Of a stretch of DNA of 32,149 nt, positions 6,426 to 14,938 are shown piece after piece. Position 1 is the stretch's first letter. Each line of letters begins with the position of its first letter. The stretch is from the NCBI GenBank assembly GCA_031551045.1, contig JAVBOD010000040.1:1-32149 (forward strand), in the 5' to 3' direction. The translations under genes were made by a program, and so were the position numbers. Source of the stretch: JAVBOD01 sp031551045. Its GTDB lineage: Bacteria; Bacteroidota; Bacteroidia; Bacteroidales; UBA932. The notes under the pieces are model-generated. The model was not told where the DNA came from, ran no database searches, and worked only from the letters and a program-made list of their open reading frames with translations.

Positions 6426-7760
6426 ATGAAAGGAAAATTATTGATTGTGGACGACAATAAAAATGTGTTGACTTCGTTGAAATTATTATTAACCGATTTT
6501 TTTGAAGTCGTCACGCTGTCGTCGCCCAACCGCTTGATGAGCTGTTTACGCGAGGAACGGCCGGATGTGGTGCTGCTCGATATGAATTTCACGGCCGGCA
6601 TCAACAGCGGCAACGAAGGCCTTTACTGGCTTTCCGAAATCCGCCGCTACGACCCCGGCATTTCGGTGGTGCTGTTTACCGCCTACGCCGACATTGAACT
6701 GGCGGTACGGGCGCTGAAAGATGGAGCCGTGGATTTTGTCGTGAAGCCGTGGAACAACGCCACGCTCATTGCCACGCTGCAATCGGCCTACCGCCTGCAC
6801 GTGTCGGACAACCGTGTGGACATGCTGAAAAAAGAACTCAGCAGCGAGCCCCAGTTAGTATGGGGAAGTTCTCCGGTAATGCAACATGTGCGCGCCACCG
6901 TTGAAAAAGTAGCGCCCACCGATGTAAATATCCTCATCACCGGCGAAAACGGCACCGGCAAAGAACTAATTGCACGCGAAATACACCGCCTATCGGCGCG
7001 CGCCGGCGAACCGCTGGTAATGGTCGATGTGGCCGCCCTCACCGAAACGTTGTTCGAGAGCGAATTGTTCGGGCACATTAAAGGAGCCTTTACCGACGCC
7101 CACGCCGACCGCACCGGAAAATTCGAAGTAGCCAACGGCGGCACCTTGTTTTTAGACGAAATAGGAAATATCCCGTATCATTTGCAAGCCAAGCTGCTCA
7201 CCGTTTTGCAAAACCGCGAAATCACAAAGGTGGGAAGCAACAAGCCCGTTCCGATTGACATCCGCCTGATTTGCGCCACCAACTGTAACCTGCCCGAAAT
7301 GGTCACGCAGGGAAAATTCCGCGAAGATTTGCTCTACCGCATCAACACTATTCACATTGCAGCGCCGCCGTTGCACCAGCGACAGGAAGACATTCTCCCG
7401 CTGGCCGCATTTTTTCTAAAAAAATACAGCCTCAAATACCGCAAGCCCGACATCGGTTTCAGCGAGCAGGCAAAAGAGAAATTGCTGAATTACACGTTTC
7501 CGGGAAATGTTCGCGAATTGCAACATGCCATCGAAAAAGCCGTGATTTTGTGTGAAGGAAACCAATTACAAGCGCACGATTTCCTATTCTATACCATCGA
7601 CAACGAGCCGGAAATAGCCGACTTGACATTGGACGAAATGGAATTCCGCCTGATTCAAAATGCACTGAAAAAACAAAACGGAAATCTTACGGCCGTCGCG
7701 GCGCAATTGAAAATCACGCGGCAAACGCTGTACAACAAAATGAAGAAATACGACTTATAA
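6426..7760 (+). CDS. Sigma-54-dependent NtrC-family response regulator
   Basis: This is a transcription activator that opens sigma-54 promoters when phosphorylated. The 444 residues divide into three domains. The receiver has an acidic pair at D9-D10, phospho-acceptor D52 in VVLLDMNF, and the conserved K in VVKPW. The AAA+ domain has Walker A GENGTGKE at 173-180, the sigma-54 contact loop as GAFTDA at 220-225 where the textbook form is GAFTGA, and Walker B LFLDEIGN with D244-E245. The C-terminal Fis-type helix-turn-helix is GNLTAVAAQLKITRQTLYNK. The kinase gene follows after a palindromic repeat. In Bacteroidetes this pair is often next to HlyD/TolC/MacB-type export genes, as here, so the divergent efflux operon is its most likely target. 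Confidence 0.93.
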   Translation: MKGKLLIVDDNKNVLTSLKLLLTDFFEVVTLSSPNRLMSCLREERPDVVLLDMNFTAGINSGNEGLYWLSEIRRYDPGISVVLFTAYADIELAVRALKDGAVDFVVKPWNNATLIATLQSAYRLHVSDNRVDMLKKELSSEPQLVWGSSPVMQHVRATVEKVAPTDVNILITGENGTGKELIAREIHRLSARAGEPLVMVDVAALTETLFESELFGHIKGAFTDAHADRTGKFEVANGGTLFLDEIGNIPYHLQAKLLTVLQNREITKVGSNKPVPIDIRLICATNCNLPEMVTQGKFREDLLYRINTIHIAAPPLHQRQEDILPLAAFFLKKYSLKYRKPDIGFSEQAKEKLLNYTFPGNVRELQHAIEKAVILCEGNQLQAHDFLFYTIDNEPEIADLTLDEMEFRLIQNALKKQNGNLTAVAAQLKITRQTLYNKMKKYDL

Positions 7761-7787
7761 CGATGAGTATTTATGCTAAAAAAGATT

Positions 7788-7892
7788 TTGTCATTCTGAA
7801 CGTAGCGAAGAATCTGTTCGTCATTGCGAGGGAAGCGAAGCGGCGAAGCAATCTATTCTTTTTAAGATTCTTCGCTCTTCTCAGAATGACAA
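7788..7892. repeat. Family A palindrome with a family B unit in its loop
   Basis: The left arm 7788-7816 (TTGTCATTCTGAACGTAGCG...) and the right arm 7865-7892 (AGATTCTTCGCT...AGAATGACAA) are a diverged family A pair. The loop carries a family B half-unit (CGTCATTGCGAGGGAAGCG..., from about 7819 to 7854). This fills the gap between the regulator and kinase genes, so the two would be co-transcribed only through this hairpin. Confidence 0.8.
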
Positions 7893-7914
7893 GCAATATC
7901 TAATTACTACAACC

Positions 7915-9240
7915 ATGTTTAAAAGCCTTATAAAACTTGCTTTCCTGTGCTTGCTTCTGTTAGTAATGGCAGTGGCGGCAGCAGCCGTTTTTTTCGTAAA
8001 GAAAGAACCGGCAGCCGGCATTGTATGCGCCGTAGCAGCCGGCGTAGCGTTCTATGCGGTAATGGCTTCCTACAAACGATTCAACCGGCGGCTGAATTTC
8101 ATGTTGGTTTCATTGCAGAACGACGATCACAGCTTTCGTTTCCCTGAAAATTTAAACAGCAAGGCCGAAAAAACATTTAATATCACGCTCAATAAAATCC
8201 GCGACCTGCTTCAGAAAGCGCGTTTAGCTACTATCGAGCAGGAGCGCTATTACGAACTCATCCTGAACGATATTAAAACGGGCGTAGTGGCAATAGACAA
8301 GCGCGGGCACGTGTACCAGCATAATCAGGCCGCTTTGCGGATGCTGGGGCTTTCCGTGTTCACGCATATCAACCAACTGGAGAAAATCAATCCTTCGTTT
8401 CCCGAAATTTTTGCCGCGCTGAAAACCGGCGACCGCCAACGCATAGCTTATACGAATGAGCGGGGCACCGTGCATTTACTTATCAACGTGGCCGAAATTT
8501 CCTTTCAAAATCGCGTGTTGCGCGTGTTGGCTATCAACGATATTGAAAGCGAATTAAGCGAGAAAGAAATGGAATCGTGGGTGCGCTTGGTGCGTGTACT
8601 CACGCACGAAATCATGAATTCCATAGCTCCCATCACCTCTATGAGTGAAACATTGTTGGCCTATTGTCGCAAACAAAGCCCGGCAGAAAACGCTTCCGAA
8701 ACCATGATTACCGGCTTGGAAGCCATTAACGAAACGGGCAAAGGGCTTATTTCCTTCGTAGAGTCGTACCGGAAATTCACCGGCATCCGCCAACCCGACA
8801 GGCAGGCGTTCCCGGCCAAACCTTTTCTGGAACGCGTAATGCAATTGATGCAAATGGAACACGATTACGGCCATGCCGACATGCAACTATTTATAGCGCC
8901 CGACGATTTACAACTTTATGCCGACGAACGCCAAATCACGCAAGTAGTCGTAAATCTTCTTAAAAACGCTTTACAAGCCATTGGCGAAAAGCCGGATGGA
9001 AAAATCGTACTACACGCCGGAGAAGACGACAACGGAAAAATCTTCATCGCCGTGCACGACAACGGCTGCGGCATTCCTCCGGAATTAATCGAAGATATTT
9101 TTGTTCCGTTTTTCACGACCAAAGAAAAAGGCTCTGGCGTGGGCTTGAGCGTGTCGCGCTACATCATGCGCCTGCATGGCGGAAACCTGCATGTACACAC
9201 AACCAGCAATAAGGAAACAGTCTTTGTAATGACGTTTTGA
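7915..9240 (+). CDS. Membrane sensor histidine kinase, partner of the NtrC-type regulator
   Basis: This autokinase would phosphorylate the regulator encoded just upstream. The 441 residues start with two closely spaced hydrophobic segments (about 5-28 and 34-50) with almost no periplasmic loop, so the signal is probably sensed in the membrane or cytoplasm. A PAS-like region follows (ILNDIKTGVVAIDKRGHVYQHNQAALRMLG), then the H-box with phospho-acceptor H231 in VLTHEIMNSIAPITS. The ATPase domain has the N-box VVVNLLKNALQAI, the G1 box DNGCGIP, the F-box FVPFFTTK and the G2 box GSGVGLS. The layout resembles NtrY-type kinases. The start ATG at 7915 lies shortly after the repeat element at 7788-7892. 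Confidence 0.92.
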   Translation: MFKSLIKLAFLCLLLLVMAVAAAAVFFVKKEPAAGIVCAVAAGVAFYAVMASYKRFNRRLNFMLVSLQNDDHSFRFPENLNSKAEKTFNITLNKIRDLLQKARLATIEQERYYELILNDIKTGVVAIDKRGHVYQHNQAALRMLGLSVFTHINQLEKINPSFPEIFAALKTGDRQRIAYTNERGTVHLLINVAEISFQNRVLRVLAINDIESELSEKEMESWVRLVRVLTHEIMNSIAPITSMSETLLAYCRKQSPAENASETMITGLEAINETGKGLISFVESYRKFTGIRQPDRQAFPAKPFLERVMQLMQMEHDYGHADMQLFIAPDDLQLYADERQITQVVVNLLKNALQAIGEKPDGKIVLHAGEDDNGKIFIAVHDNGCGIPPELIEDIFVPFFTTKEKGSGVGLSVSRYIMRLHGGNLHVHTTSNKETVFVMTF

Positions 9241-9324
9241 CACTTAACCGCCTGCTGCCAAGTTGTCACTTGCCCTAAAGCCATAACTTTAAAGAAAGTG
9301 AAAAAATGTCAGCATTTTTTGATT

Positions 9325-9340
9325 TGGCATTGAATTTGTT
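9325..9340 (+). promoter_or_regulatory. Sigma-54-like promoter element upstream of groES
   Basis: TTTGGCATTGAATTTGTTT has GG at 9326-9327 and G at 9338, exactly 10 bases between, as in TGGCAC-N5-TTGC promoters. The -12 dinucleotide is GT rather than GC. It lies 85-100 bases before the groES ATG, in a gap that has no good TAnnTTTG box. No TGTC-N9-GACA site is seen near it. It is suggestive only. Confidence 0.25.
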
Positions 9341-9424
9341 TGAAAACATTATCACAATAATACCGAAAAACTTATTTTTAATATTATACAAAAACAATTA
9401 TAAATTATTAAATTTTAATTAGCT

Positions 9425-9694
9425 ATGAAAATTAAACCATTAGCAGACAGAGTTTTAGTGGAACCGGCAGCAGCCGAAGAAAAAACCGCCAGCGGATTGT
9501 ACATCCCCGATACGGCAAAAGAAAAACCCCAACGCGGCAAAGTAATCGCTGTAGGTAGCGGCAAAAAAGACGAACCCATGGAACTGAAAGTGGGCGACGA
9601 AGTGCTTTACGGAAAATACGCCGGCACCGAAATTAATGTTGAAGGCAAAGACTACATGATGATGCGCCAATCGGATATTTTGGCAATCGTGTAA
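9425..9694 (+). CDS. groES: Co-chaperonin GroES
   Basis: This is the 10-kDa lid of the GroEL folding chamber, acting in the cytoplasm as a heptamer. The 89-residue protein has the N-terminal IKPLADRVLVEP strand, the mobile loop region (EEKTASGLYIPDTAKEKPQ), the GKVIAVGSGK segment, and the C-terminal DYMMMRQSDILAIV, all typical of the family. The upstream sequence 9345-9424 is very A/T-rich, as expected for a Bacteroidetes leader. groEL follows after 110 bases on the same strand. Confidence 0.98.
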   Translation: MKIKPLADRVLVEPAAAEEKTASGLYIPDTAKEKPQRGKVIAVGSGKKDEPMELKVGDEVLYGKYAGTEINVEGKDYMMMRQSDILAIV

Positions 9695-9804
9695 ATGTTG
9701 ATTTGGTTATTTGTTGATTCGTTGATTTAAAAAACAAATCGCAAATCCGGTAACCAGTTCGTCAAATAAACAAATAAGCAATAAACAATTAAACAAAAGA
9801 AATA

Positions 9805-11439
9805 ATGTCTAAAGAAATTAAATTCAATATCGACGCTCGCAACCTGATGAAAGAAGGCGTAGATGCGTTGGCTAATGCAGTAAAAGTAACCTTGGGCCCT
9901 AAAGGCCGCAACGTGGTGATCGACAAAAAATACGGCGCTCCGCAAATCACCAAAGACGGCGTAACCGTAGCAAAAGAAATCGAGCTGGAAGACCGCTTTG
10001 CCAATATGGGTGCGCAAATGGTGAAAGAAGTCGCTTCGAAAACCGCCGACCAGGCCGGCGACGGAACCACCACCGCTACCGTTTTGGCACAATCTATCAT
10101 CAATGTAGGCTTGAAAAACGTAACCGCCGGCGCCAATCCGATGGATTTGAAACGCGGTATCGACAAAGCCGTAGTGGCTGTAGTAGAAAGCCTGAAAAAA
10201 CAAAGCAAAGAAGTAGGCGACGACCTTTCAAAAATAGAACAAGTGGCCAGCATCTCGGCAAACAATGATATGTTCATTGGCAAACTGATTGCCGAAGCCA
10301 TGAGCAAAGTGAAAAAAGAAGGCGTTATTACGGTTGAAGAAGCCAAAGGAACCGACACGGAAGTGAAAGTGGTGGAAGGTATGCAATTCGACCGCGGTTA
10401 TATTTCGGCCTATTTCATGACCGATGGCGAAAAAATGGAAGCCGTGTTGGAAAATCCGCTGATCCTGATTACCGACAAGAAAATTTCGACGATGAAAGAC
10501 CTGATGCCCGTTCTCGAACCGGTAGCACAACAAGGCCGCGCCCTGTTGATTATTGCCGAAGATGTGGATGGCGAAGCATTGGCGACTTTAGTGGTAAACC
10601 GCTTGCGTGGTTCTTTGAAAATTGCTGCCGTAAAAGCTCCGGGCTTTGGCGACCGCCGCAAAGAAATGTTGGAAGACATTGCTATCCTCACCGGAGGCAT
10701 GGTCATTTCCGAAGATAAAGGATTGAAATTAGACGGCGCTCGCATCGATATGTTGGGTAAAGCCGAAAAAGTGTCGATTGACAAAGAAAACACCACCATT
10801 GTAAACGGCGGCGGCGACAAGAAAAACATTGAAAACCGCGTGTCGCAAATCCGCAAACAAATGGAAACAACCACCAGCGACTACGACCGCGAAAAATTGC
10901 AGGAACGCTTAGCCAAATTGGCCGGCGGAGTTGCCGTATTGTATATCGGAGCGGCTACCGAAATGGAAATGAAGGAAAAGAAAGACCGCGTGGACGACGC
11001 CTTACACGCTACCCGCGCTGCCGTGGAAGAAGGTATTATCCCCGGCGGTGGCGTAGCCTACATCCGTGCGATTGAAGCCCTCGAAAAAACGAAAGGCGAC
11101 AATGACGACGAAAATACCGGTATCGCTATTGTAAAACGCGCTATTGAAGAACCCTTGCGCCAAATTGTAGAAAATGCCGGATTGGAAGGAAGCGTGGTAG
11201 TTCAAAAAGTGAAAGAAGGAAAAGCTGACTACGGCTACAACGCTCGCTCCGATAAATACGAAAACCTACATGCAGCAGGCGTTATTGACCCGACGAAAGT
11301 AGCCCGCGTAGCGCTGGAAAACGCCGCTTCCGTAGCCGGTATGTTCCTGACAACCGAATGCGTATTGGTTGATAAGAAAGAAGAAAACCCGATGCCGATG
11401 GGCAACCCCGGTATGGGAGGAATGGGCGGTATGATGTAA
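9805..11439 (+). CDS. groL: Chaperonin GroEL
   Basis: This is the 60-kDa chaperonin that folds proteins in an ATP-driven double ring with GroES. The 544-residue length is normal. Recognisable parts are the N-terminal KEIKFNIDARNLMKEGVDAL, the ATP-binding GDGTTTATVLAQ segment, the AAVEEGIIPGGG chaperonin signature, and a Gly-Met-rich tail (MPMGNPGMGGMGGMM). It forms an operon with groES and ends before a strong hairpin terminator at 11523-11558. The frame is intact and no anomalies are seen. Confidence 0.99.
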   Translation: MSKEIKFNIDARNLMKEGVDALANAVKVTLGPKGRNVVIDKKYGAPQITKDGVTVAKEIELEDRFANMGAQMVKEVASKTADQAGDGTTTATVLAQSIINVGLKNVTAGANPMDLKRGIDKAVVAVVESLKKQSKEVGDDLSKIEQVASISANNDMFIGKLIAEAMSKVKKEGVITVEEAKGTDTEVKVVEGMQFDRGYISAYFMTDGEKMEAVLENPLILITDKKISTMKDLMPVLEPVAQQGRALLIIAEDVDGEALATLVVNRLRGSLKIAAVKAPGFGDRRKEMLEDIAILTGGMVISEDKGLKLDGARIDMLGKAEKVSIDKENTTIVNGGGDKKNIENRVSQIRKQMETTTSDYDREKLQERLAKLAGGVAVLYIGAATEMEMKEKKDRVDDALHATRAAVEEGIIPGGGVAYIRAIEALEKTKGDNDDENTGIAIVKRAIEEPLRQIVENAGLEGSVVVQKVKEGKADYGYNARSDKYENLHAAGVIDPTKVARVALENAASVAGMFLTTECVLVDKKEENPMPMGNPGMGGMGGMM

Positions 11440-11486
11440 ACCGACAGACGACACAGATTTGCACAGATTTTTAAAATGCAGATGCT

Positions 11487-11515
11487 CGTCATTGCGAGTG
11501 CAGCAAAGCAATCTG
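11487..11515 (+). repeat. Family B half-unit downstream of groEL
   Basis: CGTCATTGCGAGTGCAGCAA... followed by AGCAATCTG is a single arm of the family B palindrome; the matching arm is missing. A full family B palindrome lies at 11624-11680. Confidence 0.7.
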
Positions 11516-11522
11516 TCAATGG

Positions 11523-11558
11523 AAAAAACCGTTCTCAAGTAATTGGGAGCGGTTTTTT
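11523..11558. terminator. Bidirectional rho-independent terminator after groEL
   Basis: AAAAAACCGTTCTC (11523-11536), the loop AAGTAATT, then GGGAGCGGTTTTTT (11545-11558) form a 14-bp stem with two G-U pairs and one T-C-type flaw-free core. It ends in a T-run on the plus strand and has an A-run on the other side, so it can work in both directions. It lies between the convergent groEL and tricorn-protease genes. Confidence 0.85.
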
Positions 11559-11623
11559 GATGAGTAAAGCGGTGGATCAAAGGCGCACTGGGATTATTGG
11601 TTACCGGATGGTAAAACTCCTTT

Positions 11624-11680
11624 CGTCATTGCGCGCGAAGCAATCTCCTGTTGCGCGAGATTGCTTCGCGCGCAATGACG
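11624..11680. repeat. Family B palindromic repeat, full copy (24-base perfect arms)
   Basis: CGTCATTGCGCGCGAAGCAA... at 11624-11647 and its exact reverse complement at 11657-11680 enclose a 9-base loop. It sits 13 bases beyond the stop codon of the tricorn-type protease. Half-units of the family are at 11487-11515 and within 7788-7892. Confidence 0.9.
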
Positions 11681-11693
11681 GGATTTATAGTGC

Positions 11694-14600
11694 TCACTTC
11701 AGCATTTTCAATATTTCTTCGATTCCACATTCCAATTGCGGATCACGGCCTAAAAGGCGGTCTTCAAACGTATTTTTAATGTAAATATCGGGCGCAACAC
11801 CAACCGCTTCCATATCCTCGCCTTTCAGATTATAACAGCCCCACGCCGGAATGCGGCAGAACGAGCCATCGACCAAGCCGATGCCGGAAGTAAAAATTAT
11901 CCAACGATAGGTTTCCGTTCCGATAAGTTTGGCCACGCCCAAGGACTTAATGCCATTCGAAGTTACTTCGGCATCGCTGAGGCTTCGCTCGTTAATCAGC
12001 ACCACCAAAGGCTTGTCGGCAGGCGTTACATTGGGATGCGCGCTTCGTTGCTGGTCGCGATAGCCCCACGTGAAATAGCGTTTCTGCATCAGAAATTCAA
12101 TCACGTCATTATGTACATTGCCCCCGTTGTTGAAACGCAAATCAAGAATCAACGCATCTTTATGCACCGCATCACGATTCATTTCCGCAAGGAATTTGTT
12201 CAGCGAGCCAACACCCATATCGGACATGTGGATATAAGCAATACGGCTGTTCCCTTTCGCATTGACCATGGCGCGGCGTTGGTCTTCCCATTGCGTGTAA
12301 AGCGCATTGCGCAACTCGCCCGAACGGAATGTATGCAGCGTACAGTCGAACGGTTTCCCATCCCGTTCGAAGCGGAGGGTAATTTCCGATTGTGCACGCG
12401 CCGAACTAAAATATTTCTCCCTGTTTTCTTTTTCATCAACCGGAAGGCCGTTTACAGCCAACAGGCGGTCGCCCTTACGAATATCGATGCTCTTATTATC
12501 GGCGGGAGTATTTTCCAGTATTTCGCGCACTACAAACGGTTGTTGCTGGTCGAATAAAATTCCTGTTTCGAATGATTGGATAGCAGTAGCGGCACGTTCT
12601 TCTTTGCCCGCCGAAGAAAATCCCAAATGGGAAGAATTCAACTCGCCCAGCAAATCGGTAATCAGCGTCCGCAAATCGGCGCGACTCTTGATGAACGGGA
12701 GAAAAGAGGCATAATAGATTTGTGTGGCTTTCCAATCTACTCCGTGGAACTTCGGGTCGTAGAAATTTTCGGATAATTGCGCCCATACTTCATAAAACAT
12801 TTGCTCGAACTCGTCGGTATTGCGCTTTGTGAAGGATTGCTGTACCCCCAAATCAGTCACCGAACCGGCCGCTATATCCACTTTATATATTTTTCCATTC
12901 CCGATAGCAAAAAGGTCTTTTCCGTTGTAGCTAAAATTAGACAACGTTCCGCCGTTTTTTACTTCCTCGGCCGGCTTGCGATCGAAATCCACAATTTCCT
13001 GTTTGTATAGTTTACGGCCGCCTTCGTGGGTAGAGTTATACAACAAATAGGTTTTCCCGCCTTGCGTAAAAATCATCGGGTTGGATTGCGAACCATTATA
13101 CATCAGTTGCTCCCAGCGGCGATAAATATTGTCGGGATTAATAACGATGGGTGTTTTAACCGTTGTGTTTTCTTTAACAGGCTTTGCTTCGTCTTTCTTG
13201 TTTTTATCTTTTTCATTCGCCGGTTTGGCTTCCTCTTTTGTTTTTTCAGGCGTTTCCTTGAAGAGTTCTTTAAACTTATCGGTGGCAAAAGGCGTGTCGT
13301 AACGGTCCAATGCCATACGATAGAGTTGCGTTCCACCGCTGCCGCGCGGGAACGATGCGGCTACCGGATTGGCCACAAAGTAAAGATACTTGCCGTCGGC
13401 CGACCATACGGGCGAACTCTCGATTGACGCGCTGTTGGTAAGGTTTATGAGTTGTTTGGTATTCACATTGCAAACAAAAATATCCGGCTCAAACAACGAC
13501 ATGCCTGTAAAAGTAATCCATTGGTCGTCGTGCGAAAATTGAATGGTAGGAACGCTGTAGGCCCATTCGTTCACATTTGCCAACGTGCTTACGGCTCCCG
13601 CGGCAACATCTAATAATTCCAACTTTGTGCTGCCGGTGAAAAAAGCGATTTTTGTGTTATTATGGTTGGATGTCAACTGCTGTACAAACGAATCCGGCGT
13701 ATATACCGCTTCTTCTTTGGCGTAAGGATTGGCGGCCATTTTATAAAGGTTGAACCAACCTTTGCGGCTCCGCGTGTAATAAAGATTTTTACTTGTTTTA
13801 TCCCATACCACATCTACTACACGTTCTTTGGAATCGGTCGGCATTTCCTGTGCAAATTTTCCTTTGGCATCGCTCACAAAAAGGCGGCCGCGAGCAATGA
13901 ACGCCAATTTCAATCCGTCTGGCGATACGGCGATGTTGGATACATTATTTTCCGCATTGTAAAGCTGTTCTATTTCTTTTTCGCTATTGGCGGCTAACGT
14001 AATGTCCGGCGTCGCTGATTTTCCGGAAGCGACATCGTATAATGCTATCCGGTAGTTGTGTAAATAGGCTATTTTTTCGCCATTGAAACTCACTTGCGGA
14101 TACAAAATAGCTTCGGTGAAATGCGTGAGAATTTGCGGCTTCCCGTTTTTTAATACGGCGATATTATAAACATCGTTTTCCGAGTCGCAAGCCCAGTACA
14201 GCGTACCGTTTTTATCGACCATCGGCCAAATGTCTTTTCCATTGTAATCGGTAATCTCCGTGTATTTCCGTGTCTCCGGATTCCAGTTTTTAATATTAGG
14301 ATTGTGGTCGCCTTTGTATTTCTTACGCGTCGGGGAAGCATAGCTTTCGGTCGATTCATTAAAATAAAAACTACCATCCGCAGGGCTTTCCACTAAGTTG
14401 GCAATAGTGTTGTAGTAGTCGCCGAAAAGCCGCGCCGGCGTGCCTCCGTCGATGCTTACTTTGTAGGTGCTGATGCCATTATAACGGTTCGATTCAAAGT
14501 AAACAAACTTGCTGTCGGCCGACCACGAAGCCATGCGGTCGGAAGCATCATGGCAGGTTAATTGCCGGATAAGGCCTCCGTCCACCGGAACAATATACAC

Positions 14601-14879
14601 GTTATCATTCCCCTGCTCATTGGACGAGAACGCCAGCCATTTGCCGTCGGGCGAAACGCGCGGACGGGTTTCGTAGCCGGTCATTGCGGTAACGCGCAGG
14701 GCGTTTCCTCCGGCAGCAGGAACTTTCCAAATATCGCCTTCGTAGCAAAAATAAAGTGTTTTTGCATCGGGACTTAATGCCGGATAAGAGGCAAAATAAA
14801 GCGGTTCGTTTTTTTGAACGGATTGAGCATTGCTTAGTGTTGCAATCAAAAGCAAAGCCGGCAGAAAAAATAATTTCAT
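11694..14879 (-). CDS. Tricorn-type protease (S41 family), probably exported
   Basis: This is a very large serine peptidase related to archaeal tricorn, which trims peptides. The 1061-residue protein starts with a signal peptide (MKLFFLPALLLIATLSNAQ). WD40-like beta-propeller repeats follow (for example RPRVSPDGKWLAFSS, ASWSADSKFVYFESN), then a Lys/Glu-rich linker near 545-580 and a C1 region. A PDZ domain (KGDRLLAVNGLPVDE) and a C-terminal S41 core complete it. The catalytic residues are recognisable: S750-H751 in NSSHLGF, S968-D969 in ERSLSDAE and E1024 in MEAVGVAPD, close to the classical tricorn numbering. It has its own promoter, and a palindrome follows its stop. A periplasmic or surface location is inferred from the signal peptide. 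Confidence 0.93.
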   Translation of the reverse strand: MKLFFLPALLLIATLSNAQSVQKNEPLYFASYPALSPDAKTLYFCYEGDIWKVPAAGGNALRVTAMTGYETRPRVSPDGKWLAFSSNEQGNDNVYIVPVDGGLIRQLTCHDASDRMASWSADSKFVYFESNRYNGISTYKVSIDGGTPARLFGDYYNTIANLVESPADGSFYFNESTESYASPTRKKYKGDHNPNIKNWNPETRKYTEITDYNGKDIWPMVDKNGTLYWACDSENDVYNIAVLKNGKPQILTHFTEAILYPQVSFNGEKIAYLHNYRIALYDVASGKSATPDITLAANSEKEIEQLYNAENNVSNIAVSPDGLKLAFIARGRLFVSDAKGKFAQEMPTDSKERVVDVVWDKTSKNLYYTRSRKGWFNLYKMAANPYAKEEAVYTPDSFVQQLTSNHNNTKIAFFTGSTKLELLDVAAGAVSTLANVNEWAYSVPTIQFSHDDQWITFTGMSLFEPDIFVCNVNTKQLINLTNSASIESSPVWSADGKYLYFVANPVAASFPRGSGGTQLYRMALDRYDTPFATDKFKELFKETPEKTKEEAKPANEKDKNKKDEAKPVKENTTVKTPIVINPDNIYRRWEQLMYNGSQSNPMIFTQGGKTYLLYNSTHEGGRKLYKQEIVDFDRKPAEEVKNGGTLSNFSYNGKDLFAIGNGKIYKVDIAAGSVTDLGVQQSFTKRNTDEFEQMFYEVWAQLSENFYDPKFHGVDWKATQIYYASFLPFIKSRADLRTLITDLLGELNSSHLGFSSAGKEERAATAIQSFETGILFDQQQPFVVREILENTPADNKSIDIRKGDRLLAVNGLPVDEKENREKYFSSARAQSEITLRFERDGKPFDCTLHTFRSGELRNALYTQWEDQRRAMVNAKGNSRIAYIHMSDMGVGSLNKFLAEMNRDAVHKDALILDLRFNNGGNVHNDVIEFLMQKRYFTWGYRDQQRSAHPNVTPADKPLVVLINERSLSDAEVTSNGIKSLGVAKLIGTETYRWIIFTSGIGLVDGSFCRIPAWGCYNLKGEDMEAVGVAPDIYIKNTFEDRLLGRDPQLECGIEEILKMLK

Positions 14880-14901
14880 GGTAATTAGGATTTAAACGGC
14901 G

Positions 14902-14931
14902 TAAAGATAACGAAACTTCCTCGAATTACAA
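14902..14931 (-). promoter_or_regulatory. Bacteroidetes-type promoter of the tricorn-type protease
   Basis: On the minus strand TTG (14929-14931) and TATCTTTA (14902-14909) are separated by 19 bases. The second box differs from TAnnTTTG only in its last base. It lies 23 bases before the start codon. Confidence 0.6.
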
Positions 14932-14938
14932 CCGGTGT

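Noticed and set aside
9238..9268. Hairpin TGACACTT/AAGTTGTCA as a terminator of the kinase gene
   Set aside because: The arms are imperfect, the loop is 14 bases and no T-run follows.
9789..10358. 189-codon frame antisense to groEL
   Set aside because: Its composition follows from the codon pattern of groEL on the other strand; it has no promoter or recognisable domain. The same applies to long antisense frames in the adaptor, tricorn and YitT genes.
118..11680. CRISPR array as an explanation for the repeated sequences
   Set aside because: The repeats are palindromes scattered singly at gene ends, without regular spacers or cas genes.
11476..11784. 102-codon plus-strand frame after groEL
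   Set aside because: It crosses a family B half-unit, the groEL terminator and a full family B palindrome, and runs into the convergent tricorn gene.
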